A stretch of DNA of 64,000 bases from Porites lobata (taxonomy: Eukaryota > Cnidaria > Anthozoa > Scleractinia > Poritidae): contig CALNXK010000150.1 in assembly GCA_942486035.1 (NCBI GenBank), positions 259,001-323,000 of the forward strand, read 5' to 3'. The notes beneath the pieces are model-generated. The model was not told the DNA's origin. It made no database searches and saw nothing but the letters and a program-made list of their open reading frames with translations. The position numbers and the translations under genes are program-made. Shown one piece after another: positions 32,329 to 43,973 of this stretch (its first letter is position 1; each line of letters opens with the position of its first letter).

Positions 32329-35300
32329 CTAAAATAAAAAGAAAAATTTTATTGAGAAGCTTCTAATCCTTAAATATGTAGTGTCCTGAAAAAACGACAG
32401 TTTCTGGAGAAACTGTGTCAGGAAGTTTATCAAAATTGGAACAATGGGAGCCGCCACCAAATTTTAGTGAACCATTTTCAATAACTGCTGAAAACTGACT
32501 TGAAAAGACGGTATAATAACACAGCAAAAACTAGGCATGGATCGACAAATTTTGAAGAATTTTAATAAAGATTGAAACGATTGCAATTGTGGTTTTCTGA
32601 AAACTTGTTAGCCTAACAGTTTCTCAAAGTTCCTTTTTGTTGTTTGTAACTTTTAATATAATGCTTGAGAGGTATATCTGTTGGACGACAAGCTGTTATT
32701 TTGTTTTTTACAAGTAATTTCTTAAGTAAGTCAAGTAATTATCTCTTGAATGTATAGTCAAAGCTCTCGTAAACGACCACCTCGGAAATTACAAAAAGTG
32801 GTAGTGACTAGAGCTGGTCGCTTGCGAAAATGAGCTCTCGAAAGCCACCGTATGGTAAAACTATAGATGGTGGTCGTTTATGAAAGCTTTAGAAATGCAT
32901 TAATAATTCATAAATTAAAAACAAAAGAAATTAATATTTAATGAGTTTCTTTATATCTGACACGGCTAAACTCTATGTCCACTTTTTTAGACCGTTTGCG
33001 CAGCTAGTGTCGGCAGTTTCATTAAAGAGTTGATGATATGAATAAGACTCTGAGTGGTCGCAGAGTGGTCGCTTACGAGAGCTTAACAACAAAGGAAAAG
33101 TCCAGTTGGGTACGCTTTTCATTACAAAGTTTAAGTCGCAGTTCAAACGGGGTTTCGCAAAGGTGGTCGCAACTTGAGCTGGTCGCTTTTTACGAGAGTG
33201 CTCGCAAGGAGAGCTTCGACTGTGTTTAATCAGGTGCACCTCGACTATACTTTATTTTATTATGTGGCTGAATCCGCCATTGTCCGCGAGCGGGCAAGAT
33301 AAAGCAAATCTTGCGTTCTGATTGGCTACTCGAGTGGGTATATATATATAATAATATATATAATATCTGTTCTCTTTTTTGGCATACAATAAATCCTTTA
33401 TTAACCAAGCTTGTTCGGTCAATATAGCTGGACAATTGTCCTCGTTCTTTTTTGCATTTTTTCTTTTTTTCGCTTTGCATTTTATTGACCGAAACGAACG
33501 CATATATAAGCATACCCTCTTACTGAAGGAAACTAGACGACTTACTGGAATCTTTAAACTGTACTTCGATAGGAAAGTGGTCACTCACGTCCTCAGCCTA
33601 GGAAAAAAAAGTTCATTACGTTAATTGCTTGGTTTCTCGAAAGATGATTAAGTTCAACCCAGGATTACGCCAGCTTTTAAGCAAAGTTTGCTTGTCTAAG
33701 TTCATGTGACTCAAGCTCAGCCTGTTCCAGATGCGAGGGCGAAAAAGTGACGAGGGAAAACCCCTAGTATCTCCTAGTATTTCCCTTGTTTTCATTTTGC
33801 ACTCGCCGCGAAAGATTTCACTTGCTCCCTGGGCTACCATCTTTTGAACCTTTCTCGTCTTCCCTGGGGCCGGCTTTTCTCGAAAGTCACGAAAATTAAA
33901 AACGGGCTCCGAAAGCTTTTTCCTTTACATTTAAGATAGTGCTTTCAATAAAGGTTTCAAAAGTTTTGCAGGTAATAAAGCTATTGGTTAACAACACAAA
34001 ATGGGCTGGTTTGTTAGCTAGGACCCGCGCTTTGTTCTTTAGATTGGCTTCAGGCCCTAAACGTTGTCTGGGACTTTCGAAAAACGCCGCTCCTTTTCTT
34101 GCAACTATTCACTATCTGAACTCCTGGAACGGAATACACATATGTATGTTTAATTATGTAAATCCATTATTTATGTTATTTTTAAAGATGGATAAATAAA
34201 GCTTATTATTATTACTATTATTATTATTATTATTATCTAGCGGAGCTTGATACATAACTTGATGCCCCGTGTCTCAGTATATTTCCGCTATTCACCTGCC
34301 ATTCGGGTAATAGTTGTATACTGTATGCAGTCGAAAGATGATCGAGTGAAAATATGTAATAGAGTGTCCTCTTGATTTGCCTTAGCCTGTGTAACAGGAG
34401 TTAAAAAGGAGAGGGGAAGGGATAATCCTCACTTAAGAATGCCTAAGGCGCTTTGCATTCCGCGCGTTTGTTTTTTCCCCCACTCCTCCCTACCTCCTAA
34501 CGAACCCCAGCCAACCAGACTAATGGCGCCCCCCACCCCCTTCTCCATTTTTGACAAGGATGTTTTCACTTGAAGATAAAGTTTGTCTAGTACTCAAATC
34601 TAGTATTAATGCCAGCCTCCTCCTCCTCAGGCGCTTCGTTTTTCGCATCGTAAAGGCGAGCGCGAAAAGCGAGTGACTGGCGATGCACCGCAAGAGACCG
34701 GATAACACCTTTCACTTAACCTTAAAGGATTGTACCGGATAGCTTTTCGTGGTGCCAAAAAAGCTGCCCGATGTAGTGTGAACACCAGTATCAGACATGT
34801 GACTCTACCTTAGAGATGGGCACGGCGCAGCTTCGCTCCGTCACAGAAATCGCGCCGCCACTATTGCTCTTGTGTGTGAACAGAAGCCCTATATGGTATG
34901 AATTTCGTGGCGGTGGAACAGCTGTTCGGTACAGTGTGAACATTGCCTTAATAGGCCTCTTCCGAGTTCCAAAAACCCTCACTTTCAAAATGAGGCTAAG
35001 TGCTCAACCTTTCTTGTGAAAATGAGTTTTATTTGCATGAGAATGAAAAATGATTTCGATATCAAAGGCTGAGCACTTAACCTCGTTTTGAAACAGAGGC
35101 CCGGGGGAACTTGGAAATGGCCTATTACGGCAAGAGAGTGAGTAATTATTCGGCACTTTGAGGTTGCGCGGGAGACCGGATCGAGATGGTTGTCAAAGTG
35201 CATTGTGGGACTGTTTTAGGGGACGTTTTGGCCGCCATGTTGAAAATACGTCCCCCGACAGTCCCACAATGCACTTTCACAACCATCTCGATCTGATCTC

Positions 35301-38181
35301 CTGCGCAACCTCAAAGTGGCGAATGGCTTTTGTACCTACCTGTTCTTGGTTGAGATTATAAAATTGTTTATAATTGAAAACCTTGGCGCTGTCTGCGAAG
35401 ATTCCTCTGATCATATTGTCACCAGCAACAACCATCCTACAAAACAAAGCACTAATTTTTAACACTGAGTGAAATAATTTTAGGTTGTAAAATGGAAGGA
35501 CACAAGAGGAGAGCAACAAGGGAGAAACCACTCAAGGAAGCGTCCCCTGGGGTTATAGACACACCTTCGGATGCACTTTACTGATATCGTCGCATAGTGC
35601 CGATGGTACCGGAAGATCGTATTTGCTACCGGATGGAAAATTTGAGCGGACAGCAGAATGATTTAGAACCACGTTGAGCTACGAGGTAAAATTTAAACTA
35701 ATCGGTGCGGCTGATTCTCTGATCTTGTCTTAATAAGGTGCTCCAGCCATAACCCGCAGATCGAGAGAAAACAGCCGACATTTCGCGACGCCAAATCACT
35801 GGTTTCCACGCGAAATGACGTCTGAGAAACGACTGCAGATCCAGATCTATCAAGATATGGGTAGAGCCTTTGATTGTATGAAGCAAATTCTCCTTCGCGC
35901 CACGACCAATCAGAAGCACTACCCAGACTGGTTAGTGACTCGTCAACAGTATGGAATTTCTGCAGTCGTTCCGATCTTCAGCCGTCAGTCATTTTGTGGC
36001 GAAACCGGTGCAGGTGGCGTGGCAACATGTCGGCTGTTCTATCAGGATACTTCGGCCAGCTACGTTAATTATCTAGTCTTTTCCCTCTGAGAAAAGCTGC
36101 ATGGAGGATTCAATAATTCTTCGTTTTCTTAATTTCAAATAAAAAAAGATAAATATATGTTCACTTCTCGAATCGAATCACTAGCTTTGTACGTACCTGT
36201 CATACGCGCAATCAGACCTTCCCACGGTTGTGTCTGCATCATTAGGAATGAGCCAATAAAATCGTCGGTCTGTGGCGAGCCTTATCTTTGGCCAACTAGA
36301 CGTTCTGACGTAACTACAGCCACTATTGAAGTCACCTAAGATCATGACGTCTTTCAACTTCCATCGTTGTGTGATGTCGTCGTAAACGTCAACCAGTCTG
36401 TCGATCTCGGACACCGCTTTGGAGGGTGACGTGTGAATGGCAGCCAAGACAAAATCAGTCACATCTTTATGGACAGGAGATTTAATTAATCATTTTTGGA
36501 AGCCTTACTCGCATCTAAAATTACTGTTTTTTAGTCTCACTTTAGTCAAAAGCTAACAAAAATTGCCGACAGTCTTCCAGTCCACCTTTACATCTAAGCC
36601 GCAAACTGAAGGTGACAGGCGAAAGCAACATGATAACCTTGCCGCGCATCTACCTCCTCCACAGCCTTTCCCAAGGCTTAATGGAGAGCATAAAGCGAGA
36701 ACATGCTAGAGCTGGAGTAAAGCGAGAAGTGCGAGAGGGGGATGATGGGAATGAGCGCACAGCAGGGAGCGGGGAGTGATGGGAAGGAAAAAGAGAGAAA
36801 AGGGCTTCACTTTTTCGTCACTCGTTTCGTCCCCGCTTTCCTCAATAATTAACTCAAATAAACCCCAAAAAACGATCGCGAGCGACTAAGGACGAGGCAG
36901 GTTGTGCATTGAGACAGAGGAAACATTGATTTCATTGTCAAATCTATTTGAACCAGTGCGGGTTCTTTAGTTTGTGTTCAAGTTACAGTAAACGACCTAA
37001 GACGTCTTTCCGGTTGCTTTAAGAGGGTCAAAACTACACACCTCGTCTGCAGGGCTTTTCCCTTAGAAAATGGGAGAAAAAAGCCCCGGGGCGGGTTTAA
37101 AATTAAAGCTACAGTCAGAAGAAGTGGACCCACCGCTCTACGGAAAGACTTGTAGTGTGTCTGAGTTCCTCCCTCTTTCCCCACCTCAAAAAGATTAGCC
37201 TGAGAAAACAGCCGACATTTCGCGACGCCACCAGTGGTTCCCCCGCGAAATGACGTCTGAGAAACGAGCGCAGAAATTCCATACTGATGACGCGTCACTA
37301 CCCAGATCTGGGTAGTGCTTCTGATTGGTGTAAAATTTGTTTCATCCAATCAAAGCACTACCGCGATTTTGGTAGTGACCTGTCATCAATATGGAATTTC
37401 TGAGCTCGTTTCTTAGACGTGATTTCGCGAGGAAACCATTGGTGGTGTCGCAAAATGTCGGCTGTTTTCTCAAGCAAATGAGAATCTATCTCTTTTTGAC
37501 TAGCATCCTTTCTGTGGCCTGTTCCAGGCTCAAAATTTACATGCCATAAACGTAGCGAAAATGCTCATCTTACACGTATGAAATCCTTTGAACCTCACGA
37601 TGAAAGGTTCCCGTTCAAATTTGTCCTTTCCTGTGCTTTCATCGCCATCATCAAATACGTAATCGTCCGTATGAGACACCCTGTCGCTTCTAATGAAGAG
37701 AAATAAGAACAAAAGAGTTAATTGATTTCCTATCCTTGCCTCTTACACGTTTTAGTACAAAGAAGTAGCAAAGACGAACAAAGCATACTTGAAGCTTTAC
37801 CCATTCAAACGACAGTAGTATGGTTTTTTCGTAGTGGCTTTTTAATGGTTCTCTACCAGAGTCGTTGTTTCATAATCATAAGGTGTCCAGCCTGATTTTG
37901 GGGTATCCACTGTAGCATGCAAGAGGCTCGTGATTCTAGACACTACCAACAAATGTCGCAAAAAAAAGAGTCCCATGGTGCAATTCAAAATTAGTCCGAC
38001 CCCAATCCAGCATTTGACCTCAAAATGGTGAAAACGTCATACTATGCCGTGTTGATGAACTTCAATAAGGGCGAAACGGCTGTCCATGGCTGCCACTGCC
38101 CGGCTGATATGGCTGTGTGCACGCGTAAGGTACTGGCCAGGCCTTGGGTTGGTGTATTTGTACCCCTTGCTTTAAGATTGC

Positions 38182-38216
<35 letters not shown>

Positions 38217-41200
38217 GATTATTATTATCTTCATCATCATCATGATCATTACTACCTGTATATGAATGCATATTGTTCCTTGCTGTTTGTACGTCCTAGT
38301 CTAGCGCTTAAAGCCATCTTGTAAATCCCGGGTGTAGACGAGAATCTGCAAGTTATACAATAAAGCTATCTCTCTTTTCTCTTTACAGCCCTTCCTTCCG
38401 AAGGGAGGATTCGTACTTATGGGGAGGGGGGTCTCCTTATGAAATGAGTGGGGATGCTTGTCCTCTCATTAAGGAGTTCGGCGGGGGGGGCTCAATGCAG
38501 GTTTTAGCGTCTCTTTAGGCTAAGACCAAATCTCGAATTTTTCATGCGCCGAGTGAGTTAAGTTCACAGTATTCCAAGTTCGATAAAATTGACGGAGTTT
38601 GACCGAAAAAAAGGGTGTAAGGGTGGCGCAGTGGTGAGAGCACTCGCCTCCCCTTAATGTGGCCCGGGTTCAATTCACGGCGTCTACGCCACATGTGGGT
38701 TGAGTTTGTTGTTGGTTATCTCCTTTGCTCCGAGAGGTTTTTTCTCCGGGTACTCCGTTTTTCTCCTCTCCTCAAAAACAACATTTCCAAATTCTAATTC
38801 GACCAGGAATCAGGTAGACGAAGAACCATTTTGTGAATGTGCTACCTCCGAATCGTTATCTATTTTATTTTATTTCATTTTAAACGTTCTATCGGACGTC
38901 CGCTTCAGAAGGATAGACGTACAGTGTAAAGATACCGCGAAAGATTCATATGAAAATAATTTATACATTGAGCTTTTCGTTGGAAAAAAACGAAAACTGT
39001 CCCTAATAAACTAGCCTCCCCGCAAACATCCTTTGGGGTTCATTCGTCACGCATTCATTTCTCCCCCACGGAACAGGTTTCCACCGGGATTAAACCGTTC
39101 GACTGTAAACTATTTCGAAATAAAAAAGGGAAGAGGGGGGACGGGGGACGGGGAACGCCTATCTACGCAGGCTGGTATCGCGCTATGAAAGCGACATACG
39201 GGCGATCTACTTTTGTAGGTGCGACGCATACTGAATTCGACAAAGTTATAAACCACGCTACTCAAGGAACCATTTATTACCTGTTGACACCCTCCAGCAG
39301 TTCGTCAATTGCATCGTCATTAGTGGAACGAATTTCTTGAATGAGTATAATATCATATCTCAGAATGATCTGAAAAATGAGACATCCGTATACTGAATGG
39401 TTCAGACGAATTGATAGTATGGTGGTGGGTTGTTTCGATAAAAGTCGCGGAGTACCGTAAAATTAAGAAAATAAGGCCCAGGGCTTATATTTTTCAAAGG
39501 CCTTTTTTTGAGGGGCTTATTTTTGAGGGGCTTTTATTCGGAGGGGCTTATCTATGGAGGGAAATCAATTGGGCTAGCCTTATATATATAGTTAAAAGGC
39601 AATTTACCGTTTTTGCTTTGTTTTACTTTGTATTTGAGGGCAATTTCCAAGTACAAGCCCCAATTTATTTGGAAATGATTTAACGGAGGGTTTTTTATGC
39701 GTTACGAGTTTGGGGGACTTATACATGGAGGGGCTTATTTTCGGAATTTTACGGTAAATAGTTTCACGTCCTTGACTAAAGAACGAAGAGTATTATTAAC
39801 CCAAAATGTTTTTCTTGTTCACGCGCAAAAATATACTTGAAGTGAACGAAAGATTTTTGCAATTTCACTGCTTGAGTTTGCATCGAAACGACTTTGTATC
39901 GGTTTCCATCGATGGTACGAAAGTCGAACTGTGAATCAATCATGTGTTGACCTTTTAACTCTCTTGATAAAACCCGAACAGACAAAAGCATAAAAATGAG
40001 ACAAGTTTTTTAGCCTTTTCTAGGCTCTCATTTCGTGGAAAAGCGATCGCGAGCTAGATTAAATTAAAAAGCAAGAAAAGAGAGCGCGGAAAAATTTTCA
40101 AAAGAAGGGCGGAAAAAGGGACGCTGCCCTGTCTCCAGCCCGTCCTCGCCCGTTTAATTTCTTGCGTTCACTCTCACCTAATAACCTATCAAATGACCCG
40201 TAAGACCCTTAAATTTCGCCCGACCTCCCGGCTTGAATTGAGTTCAGCAAGAACTATCAAAAGGGTGCTTGTAACTGAAAAAGAAAGGATGCACACGAGG
40301 TTTCGAAATGGTCGTAACAGCAATAAACCGTGACGATTTAAAAGATGATAATGGCAGTTAACATAAAATTCACCTTTATCAGGACATCTTTAACAAGTGG
40401 ATCTGCCATTTTCTTTGTTCCAAACACTCTAACATTGAAAGAGGCTATCTTCAAAGCTGCTCCTTCAATCATGTTGGGGTCATGTCCATGGGGAACTGTT
40501 TTACTGTGATCAAAGCAACGAAACTGCCTTAGTGAAACAGTGCATTTCCACATTTGCCTTTATTCAATTATATTGTGAGTAAATTTCTATTTTTTTCTTT
40601 CTATTTATAGTTAAGAATTTTAGAGGAAAGATCTTTGATTATCGATCAGGGAATCTGACCGGCTAAAAAGCGAATCTCATTTTATAACCGTTCTCATTTT
40701 CATATGACGGTTGACTTCTAACAACTTTATGTACTTGTTGATAAGACCGTAGAAATGCAAAGCGTGCAAAATTATTAAGGTACTTACAATCGTGGACAAT
40801 TCATCCGAAATTCAGTTCCCAGTTGCATAGGTGACTTATACGGGGCCGCACGTTTCATTAGAGTTTAATATCAGGCAGTTCTTGCTCAGCCGATGTAAAC
40901 TTGGTGAAGGGTTAAAAAACAACGATCAATAAAAAAAAATTGGCTTAAGTGGAATGCCTCGAACTCCTAACTAATCTCGATTCAGGGGCCCGTTCTCAAA
41001 TTATAATCTAGAGCGAGCTCACGCAGCCTCCAAAGCAAACGTTTTCGAGCGATTTATTGATCGAAACCTGTAGCGAAGGCAATCTCTCTGACTAGTGCTG
41101 AAACCGCGCTTGCTACGCACGTATTCGCAGGTTAACGGTTTGAAAAGTCACGCATAAACAGTTTAGTCGACTTACCTAGAGACTAAGTGCATACCGAAAA

Positions 41201-41240
41201 CCACGAGACATAATGCCGGCAAAAAATACAACTGAGACAT
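31838..41240 (-). CDS. DNASE1: secreted DNase I-family endonuclease with C-terminal extension (9 exons)
   Basis: Predicted secreted, divalent-cation-dependent endonuclease. Nine exons (1,398 nt) give 465 codons and a stop. A signal peptide (1-21) precedes a DNase I fold (about 38-300). Spacing to human DNase I is kept: N45 (N7), E77 (E39), R79 (R41), E118 (E78, after a 2-residue insertion), H174 (H134), D208 and N210 (D168, N170), D252 (D212), D291-H292 (D251-H252). The essential disulfide pair is C213-C249; the second, small disulfide of mammalian DNase I is absent (DDGDESTG). Residues 304-465 form an extension not found in mammalian DNase I, which ends soon after the SDHxP motif. The family assignment is firm; which paralogue it is cannot be decided here. 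Confidence 0.95.
32754..33228. mobile_element. mariner-like MITE (AAGCTCTCGTAAACGACCACC)
   Basis: The ends ATAGTCAAAGCTCTC and (reverse) ACAGTCGAAGCTCTC, with GGTCGC/GCGACC motifs inside. A diverged, oppositely oriented copy is at 52109-52647. It lies in the last DNase intron. Confidence 0.65.
33546..33597 (-). CDS. DNASE1: DNase I-like exon 8 (SDH motif)
   Basis: 52 nt encoding AEDVSDHFPIEVQFKDS. The DH pair is the last catalytic site of the family. Acceptor CCTAG, donor GTAAGT. Confidence 0.94.
35340..35436 (-). CDS. DNASE1: DNase I-like exon 7
   Basis: 97 nt encoding MVVAGDNMIRGIFADSAKVF and then NYKQFYNLNQEQ, matching the DRIVVAG...F...Y.L segment of DNase I. Acceptor TTGTAG, donor GTAGGT. 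Confidence 0.94.
35740..36060. mobile_element. palindromic MITE (GAGAAAACAGCCGACATTTCGCG), copy 2
   Basis: Inverted arms GAAAACAGCCGACATTTCG and ACATGTCGGCTGTTCTATC with the GGTAGAG...CACTACC core; in the DNase intron between exons 6 and 7. Confidence 0.65.
36197..36464 (-). CDS. DNASE1: DNase I-like exon 6 (catalytic His, Asp, disulfide)
   Basis: 268 nt, the longest core exon. It contains AAIHTSP (catalytic His), VMILGDFNSGCSYVR (Asp, Asn and first disulfide Cys), WLIPNDADTT and SDCAYDR (second Cys and catalytic Asp). The acceptor CATAAAG is pyrimidine-poor but is the only site giving the right phase. Confidence 0.95.
37197..37478. mobile_element. palindromic MITE (GAGAAAACAGCCGACATTTCGCG), copy 3
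   Basis: The most intact copy: AGCCTGAGAAAACAGCCGAC to GTCGGCTGTTTTCTC, with paired CACTACC/GGTAGTG in the middle. In the DNase intron between exons 5 and 6. Confidence 0.75.
37574..37689 (-). CDS. DNASE1: DNase I-like exon 5
   Basis: 116 nt encoding SDRVSHTDDYVFDDGDESTG and then KDKFEREPFIVRFKG, the strand pair before the catalytic His. Donor GTAAGA. Confidence 0.94.
38183..38228. repeat. (ATT)n microsatellite
   Basis: About 14 ATT/TTA units beginning roughly 28 bp beyond the donor of DNase exon 4. A similar (ATT)n tract is at 34205-34238. Confidence 0.95.
38256..38345 (-). CDS. DNASE1: DNase I-like exon 4
   Basis: 90 nt encoding FSSTPGIYKMALSARLGRTN and then SKEQYAFIYR. It supplies the segment with Glu78 that is missing between exons 3 and 5. 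The phases fit on both sides. The donor lies about 25 bp from an (ATT)n tract. Confidence 0.92.
38618..38880 (+). mobile_element. tRNA-derived SINE
   Basis: A-box-like TGGCGCAGTGGTGAGAGC, B-box-like GGGTTCAATTC, then the body GTTTGTTGTTGGTTATCTCC, TTTTTTCTCCGGGTA, AACATTTCCAAATTC shared with the copy at 600-1225, and an AT-rich tail. In the DNase intron between exons 3 and 4. Confidence 0.75.
39281..39369 (-). CDS. DNASE1: DNase I-like exon 3
   Basis: 89 nt encoding IILRYDIILIQEIRSTNDD and what follows; QEIR carries the metal-binding/catalytic Glu (E39 in DNase I) and Arg41. Acceptor TTTCAG, donor GTAATA. Confidence 0.94.
39453..39756. mobile_element. MITE with TACCGTAAAATT ends
   Basis: Inverted ends TACCGTAAAATT/AATTTTACGGTA; the body is rich in GAGGGGCTTAT motifs. 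Related to 57378-57690 and 20375-20766. Confidence 0.75.
40374..40503 (-). CDS. DNASE1: DNase I-like exon 2
   Basis: 130 nt encoding the first strand of the nuclease fold, LKIASFNVRVFGTKKMA. The Asn of SFN matches DNase I Asn7. Acceptor ATCACAG, donor GTGAAT. Confidence 0.92.
41176..41240 (-). CDS. DNASE1: DNase I-like exon 1: signal peptide
   Basis: ATG at 41238-41240; 21 codons with hydrophobic core LPALCLVVFGMHLV, then donor GTAAGT, ending in phase 2 as exon 2 requires. It is chosen over an in-frame Met upstream of exon 2 because only this route gives a secretion signal. Confidence 0.85.
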
Positions 41241-42189
41241 TTTCTCCCGTGGAACTCACAAGCTAAATGATCAGTTGCTCACGTTGGATTATACAAATTT
41301 GAATTAAAATGACGGCTCTCAATTGGCTAGGAGAAATGAAATTATTTCCCGCGGGAGCTACTTTCTTCTTCTTTTGTCTTTAACTGTATCTTATGCAAAT
41401 GAAGGTTCCAGATTTCCAACCGTCTCGTCGAAGGCGGCATAACCATGCAGTGGACAGGTGTATGCTACCAATACAGCCATCTCCCATCAAACTCCCATCG
41501 CTTTCCGCCCCTGGAACGTTTCGCGCGCGCGCTAGAGAGATCTGCGTTTTGGCTGGAGCCTTTGAAAACACTGCTAATTCGCTATTCACCTACTACTCTT
41601 TGCAGATTACATTTGTCCCTTTTCTAAATGTTAGCCCGCCACAATTCCAAAGAAAAAAACCGTGAACGCGCAAATTTTTGCGAATCTGTTTCGATCTTTC
41701 TTTCTTGTTCTTTTGTTCCCCTTTACATTTAATTTTTTATAGCCAGTTTTGTTGCTTACTCATTAGTCTTTCCTTCGTAATTAGCCAGAAAATATGCCTT
41801 CAATGTTGCAAAACTTAGTTTTAGCCATTCCCACGCTAACTGGCCGAAAACCAGTCCAAAAGGAAGGAATTGCTGAAAAATGTGGTTTCTTTCAATCACT
41901 AGTCTCTTCCATGGCACAGAAAAGTGAGAATCTACATTTCACGCCACTCTGCATTATCCGAATGCCTGGAACAGACTATTGAATCACTTATCTGTTCTCT
42001 TTTGTCTTCAAGGTAAACGTGCTATCACATTGTCATAACCGTTTTCATGGCGTTTGACTCTCAAGTGCTTTAATCTCTTCGGAGATAATCCTTTTATTAA
42101 TACAAATTTAAGACCTAATGCGTACAAAGTTTGAACAGCTTTTTAAACAAAGTTGGTCAGTAGCCGATAGTTGGCTGCTGACGGTATAC
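41241..42189. other. DNase 5' flank, no gene
   Basis: Sequence upstream of the DNase start. 41350-41440 is repeated in diverged form at 44645-44735 (GCGGGAGYTACTTTCTTCT). No other gene was recognised. Confidence 0.6.
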
Positions 42190-42195
42190 TTAAGT

Positions 42196-43809
42196 CAGGC
42201 CCGGCCAGGGGGGGTAGTGGGATACCAATATACCCGCTATTTTGCCCCCAAGATACCAATATACCTGAAAATCGTAAAATGTTTGATACTAAATACCTAA
42301 AATTATTTTGAAACAGAATACTAAATACCTGAAAATGAACAAATTAGATCTTAATAAAAGAGAAACTCCTGGTTCACTGTCCTCTTCCGCTTCCTTTGCG
42401 GTCGGCCAGCGTCCATGGTGATCGGATCCTCGTCACCTTGAACGTCAACGCTCTCTGCAAAGGGTTCTTCATCAGCTTGATTGAGATAGGTGGCGTCAGT
42501 GGATCCGTTCACCAAGGCCAGGAGCAGATAATACTCCTCCTCATCTATTTCAACAGTTTCATTGTCAACAACTGTAATGCTGCTTACAACCCCCTTTATG
42601 CCCTCTTTTGGGATGACATGCTCTTCTCCCGAAGTAGTAAATGGGAGAGGATCGACAACATCTTGGGTGTAAAAGAGAGTTGTTTCATAACGAGCACTGT
42701 CATAGTATCCTTTAATAGTTTTGTAAGATACAGTGGGCTGTTTAGAGCGGAACTAGGTTTGTATATTCGGGAAACTACAACATACGTAGACTGGGCGATG
42801 ACAATGTTACGAGCTGTGTTGGTATCTTGGTGATGAACGGGGATGTCTTCATTGTGAAGCACGTCAAAGTCAACTGAAGGTTGCTCCGGGGGTGCAGACT
42901 CGTACAGGTTCAATGGCAAGGTGCCTGGCTTGTCTTTTGTTGAAAAGTTCCTCGTGGTATTCTGTCCGACACTCTTACCGTACTGCTGTACCCACTGACG
43001 GATCTCATCCAATTGCTTCTTGGATAAGCAACCAGACAAAGGCTTCGGTAATTTCGCAAGGTCGCACAAGTTAATATCAACATCACCTCAAGTAGGCTGA
43101 AGGTAGTACGAGGCCACTGGATTTGTAAAGTACCTCTAGCTCGTACCTGTGACACGTTTTAATAATTCGTTAATACATCGGGGAAAACGCAAGCAAATGT
43201 CGAGCATCATGGGAGTGTCCGTGTTTAAATACCTCCTCTCATAATGGAAAAGAAGTTTTCAACAAAGAGAGTTAAAAGGCTTACAACGTCTAAGTGTTGA
43301 ATGAAGTTTGGATTGAGTCCCATCACCTTTGTCCTCAGTCTAGTGAGGCCTTCCAGTATCATCTTCACGGAGTTCAGTGTAGTAGCAGATAGTGTTCAGT
43401 CTGGTCCTTGGGTCTGGGAAGTTGAGCCCTTGATACCGTGAACTTTCAACGAGGCTTCTTCGTGAAAAGCGTAATAATGCTGGACGCGGGTAATTGTCTC
43501 ATCAAAACTTAACCTTGTGGTTGACCCAGTCAGATTAACGGCTGACAGAAAGAGCCACAGGTTTTGTAAGTATTTGATTAGGGCTTGAACACAATTTCGA
43601 GCATCCGCACTATTTCTAGTCAGCATTAGAGCGATAATAAAACTGAGAAATGAACAATACATTTCTTAGTGATTTCTGTACCATATACCGAATACCTAAA
43701 ATTCAGGAAAAACTGAATACTTTATACCCGAATTTTGACCAAAAAATACCATATACCTGAATTAAAATGGCCCGGGATACCGTATACCCAAAACCCCTGG
43801 CCGGGCCTG
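42196..43809. mobile_element. 1.6-kb DNA transposon with CAGGCCCGGCCAGGGG ends
   Basis: Perfect 16-bp inverted ends CAGGCCCGGCCAGGGG, with the 6-bp duplication TTAAGT at 42190-42195 and 43810-43815. Both subterminal zones hold many ATACC/ATACCT words (42230-42330 and 43680-43795), which could be transposase-binding sites. The interior carries broken minus-strand coding (next entry). Confidence 0.85.
42596..43662 (-). pseudogene. decayed transposon-encoded protein
   Basis: Minus-strand open pieces at 43396-43662, about 43230-43400 (LLTLFVENFFSIMRGG, then a stop) and 42596-43069, in more than one frame and broken by stops. They lie wholly inside the 42196-43809 element, so a decayed transposase or accessory protein is likely. 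I do not recognise the superfamily. It could instead be a captured host fragment. Confidence 0.5.
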
Positions 43810-43973
43810 TTAAGTGGCGGTTTATAAAGAGTTTTGCGTGGATTACTGAAAAGTATAACTGACGTCTTATAATGGGTCAGGACCGTAGAATAATAATTCC
43901 ACGCTGATTATTTCTCGTGGAGTTTATCGAAGTTTAACAAGGTGGTAAGTTAGTAGTGGTGATTTAACTCGTG

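Noticed and set aside
38025..38324. Plus-strand ORF with Tyr and His runs
   Set aside because: It is a translation of the (ATT)n/(CAT)n tract and the antisense of DNase exon 4.
40338..40553. DNase translation starting at the Met upstream of exon 2 (MWKC...)
   Set aside because: It would lack a signal peptide; the exon at 41176-41240 gives one and its phase matches the ATCACAG acceptor.
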